6,933 bases of DNA from assembly GCA_030668755.1 (NCBI GenBank), contig DAOVEW010000048.1, forward strand, positions 1-6,933, given 5' to 3'. Positions 5,990 to 6,933 of this stretch are shown piece after piece; position 1 is the stretch's first letter; every line of letters starts with the position of its first letter. The translations under genes were made by a program, and so were the position numbers. Source of the DNA: Bacillota bacterium (GTDB lineage Bacteria > Armatimonadota > Hebobacteria > Hebobacterales > Hebobacteraceae). Below the pieces are notes generated by a model, which was not told where the DNA came from, did no database searches, and saw only the letters and a list, made by a program, of their open reading frames with translations.

Positions 5990-6933
5990 GTGAAACGCGC
6001 CAGATCGCCTCTCCGTCTTCTCCTAGCACTGATCACTCCATGTCTCGCCACCGCAATCTGCGGCGCGGCGGAGAACGACGCTGACACCTTCGACGCTTTC
6101 GCTGTTTGGAAGCAGGGGGGCTTCCGCGGCGCGAACGTGATGCTCAACACGCTGCCGGAGGAACTGCGCGTGCTACGCTCCTGGGGCGCGAATCTGGCGG
6201 AGATAGCGGTCATGCATGTCTACGACCCAAATCCGCCGTACAGCTTCCGGCCCCGCGCGCTGGCGGAACTGGACAAGCTGGTCGAAGGAGCGGAGGGGGC
6301 CGGTCTGTTCGTCGTCCTCACCTGCCGGACGGGCCCGGGGCGCGAGGACTTTAACCGCAGCTACGAGATCTGGCGGGAGGCTGAAGCGCAGAGGGCCTAC
6401 GCGCTCATGTGGCAGCGCCTGGCCTCTCACTACCGGGATCGCAAGTCCATCGTCGGATATGATCTGATGTGCGAGCCACACCCGGACGACGAGGCCGACA
6501 AGCCTCTGGGCGACTGGAACGCGCTGGCGAAGAAGCTGACCGAGGCCATCCGCCAGGTCGACCCTGATACGCCGATTCTGGTGAACTCCATCGGCTGGGG
6601 CTACCCCCAGCTCTTTGACTCTCTGAAGCCTACAGGTGACCCGCGTACGGTTTACGTCGTGCACTTCTACAGCCCCAAGAGGTACACGCATCAGAGGCCG
6701 CGCAGACTCGTCCCCTACCCGGGGGTAGTACCGGCACACGTGGAGCCGGAGCAGTATTGGGACAAGAAAACCATAGAGAAAACGCTTGGCACCGTGCGCA
6801 GCTTCCAGCAGAAGCACAATATGCCCATCTTCGCCGGTGAGTTCGGATGCGTGCGCTGGGCCCCCGGCGCGCTCCAATTCTTGCGCGACCAAATGGACCT
6901 GTACGAGCAATGGGACTGGTCCTGGGCCTATTG
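5990..6933 (+). CDS. Secreted GH5-like glycoside hydrolase (cellulase superfamily), C-terminus beyond window
   Basis: The frame is open from the GTG at 5990 to the edge, 314 complete codons. Residues 1-26 form a signal peptide (KRAR, a Leu-rich core, then CGAA); the Cys residues do not sit in a proper lipobox. The rest resembles a clan GH-A (beta/alpha)8 barrel of the GH5 cellulase type. FRGANV (45-50) is the usual first-strand Arg motif. YDLMCEPH carries the likely acid/base Glu162. VNSIGWG is a typical strand-5 motif. VVHFYSP holds His225 and Tyr227. FAGEFG holds the likely nucleophile Glu284. WSWAY at the edge fits the conserved last-strand Trp region, so only a short barrel end, or extra domains, should be missing. 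The residue before Glu162 is Cys161 rather than the nearly universal Asn. The substrate cannot be named: GH5 covers beta-glucan, mannan and others. It sits directly downstream of the IS remnant and is not visibly in an operon. Confidence 0.87.
   Translation, partial: MKRARSPLRLLLALITPCLATAICGAAENDADTFDAFAVWKQGGFRGANVMLNTLPEELRVLRSWGANLAEIAVMHVYDPNPPYSFRPRALAELDKLVEGAEGAGLFVVLTCRTGPGREDFNRSYEIWREAEAQRAYALMWQRLASHYRDRKSIVGYDLMCEPHPDDEADKPLGDWNALAKKLTEAIRQVDPDTPILVNSIGWGYPQLFDSLKPTGDPRTVYVVHFYSPKRYTHQRPRRLVPYPGVVPAHVEPEQYWDKKTIEKTLGTVRSFQQKHNMPIFAGEFGCVRWAPGALQFLRDQMDLYEQWDWSWAY

Noticed and set aside
6173..6910. Minus-strand open frame of 245 codons opposite the GH5 gene
   Set aside because: The plus strand has signal peptide and GH5 motifs in the right order; the minus frame shows none.

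Overview
The window is GC-rich bacterial DNA carrying four protein genes and one decayed insertion sequence. No rRNA, tRNA, CRISPR array or phage gene was seen. The gene content is a secreted phosphodiester glycosidase with Ig-like and CBM9-like modules, a GH5-type glycoside hydrolase, an exported ankyrin protein and a fused MFS/spermidine synthase. Together with the GTG starts, this resembles uncultivated polysaccharide-degrading lineages such as Armatimonadota, Planctomycetota or Hydrogenedentota. That placement is inference from gene content, not from a marker gene.

Layout. Positions 1-1125 (minus) hold the N-terminal, membrane-embedded half of a fused MFS/spermidine synthase-like protein that runs off the left edge. 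Upstream of it on the same strand, after an 89-base gap, 1215-4127 (minus) encodes a 970-residue exported protein: a NAGPA-type phosphodiester glycosidase domain, two Ig-like domains, a jelly-roll-like domain and a C-terminal CBM9-like domain. An internal ATG at 1898, with its own Shine-Dalgarno-like sequence, could start the CBM9-like part as a separate 227-residue protein. Positions 4128-4374 are a divergent intergenic region with an imperfect palindrome. Positions 4375-5346 (plus) encode an ankyrin-repeat protein with an N-terminal export signal or membrane anchor.

Positions 5347-5989 contain no intact gene. About 5359-5923 is a remnant of an IS1380-family insertion sequence. The N-terminal and C-terminal ends of the transposase are recognisable, but the catalytic middle is missing, a frameshift lies near 5713, and 13/14-matching inverted repeats flank the remnant. 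From 5990 (plus) a secreted GH5-like glycosidase begins and runs off the right edge. It has Cys in place of the usual Asn before the acid/base Glu.

Taken together, two exported carbohydrate-active proteins suggest glycan processing in the envelope or outside the cell. Nothing in the sequence shows that the spermidine synthase-like or ankyrin genes belong to the same pathway. I do not see a clearly new multi-gene system. The points most worth checking are the internally deleted IS1380 derivative next to the GH5 gene, the possible fusion of a stand-alone CBM9-like gene to the glycosidase gene, and the unusual GH5 active-site motif.
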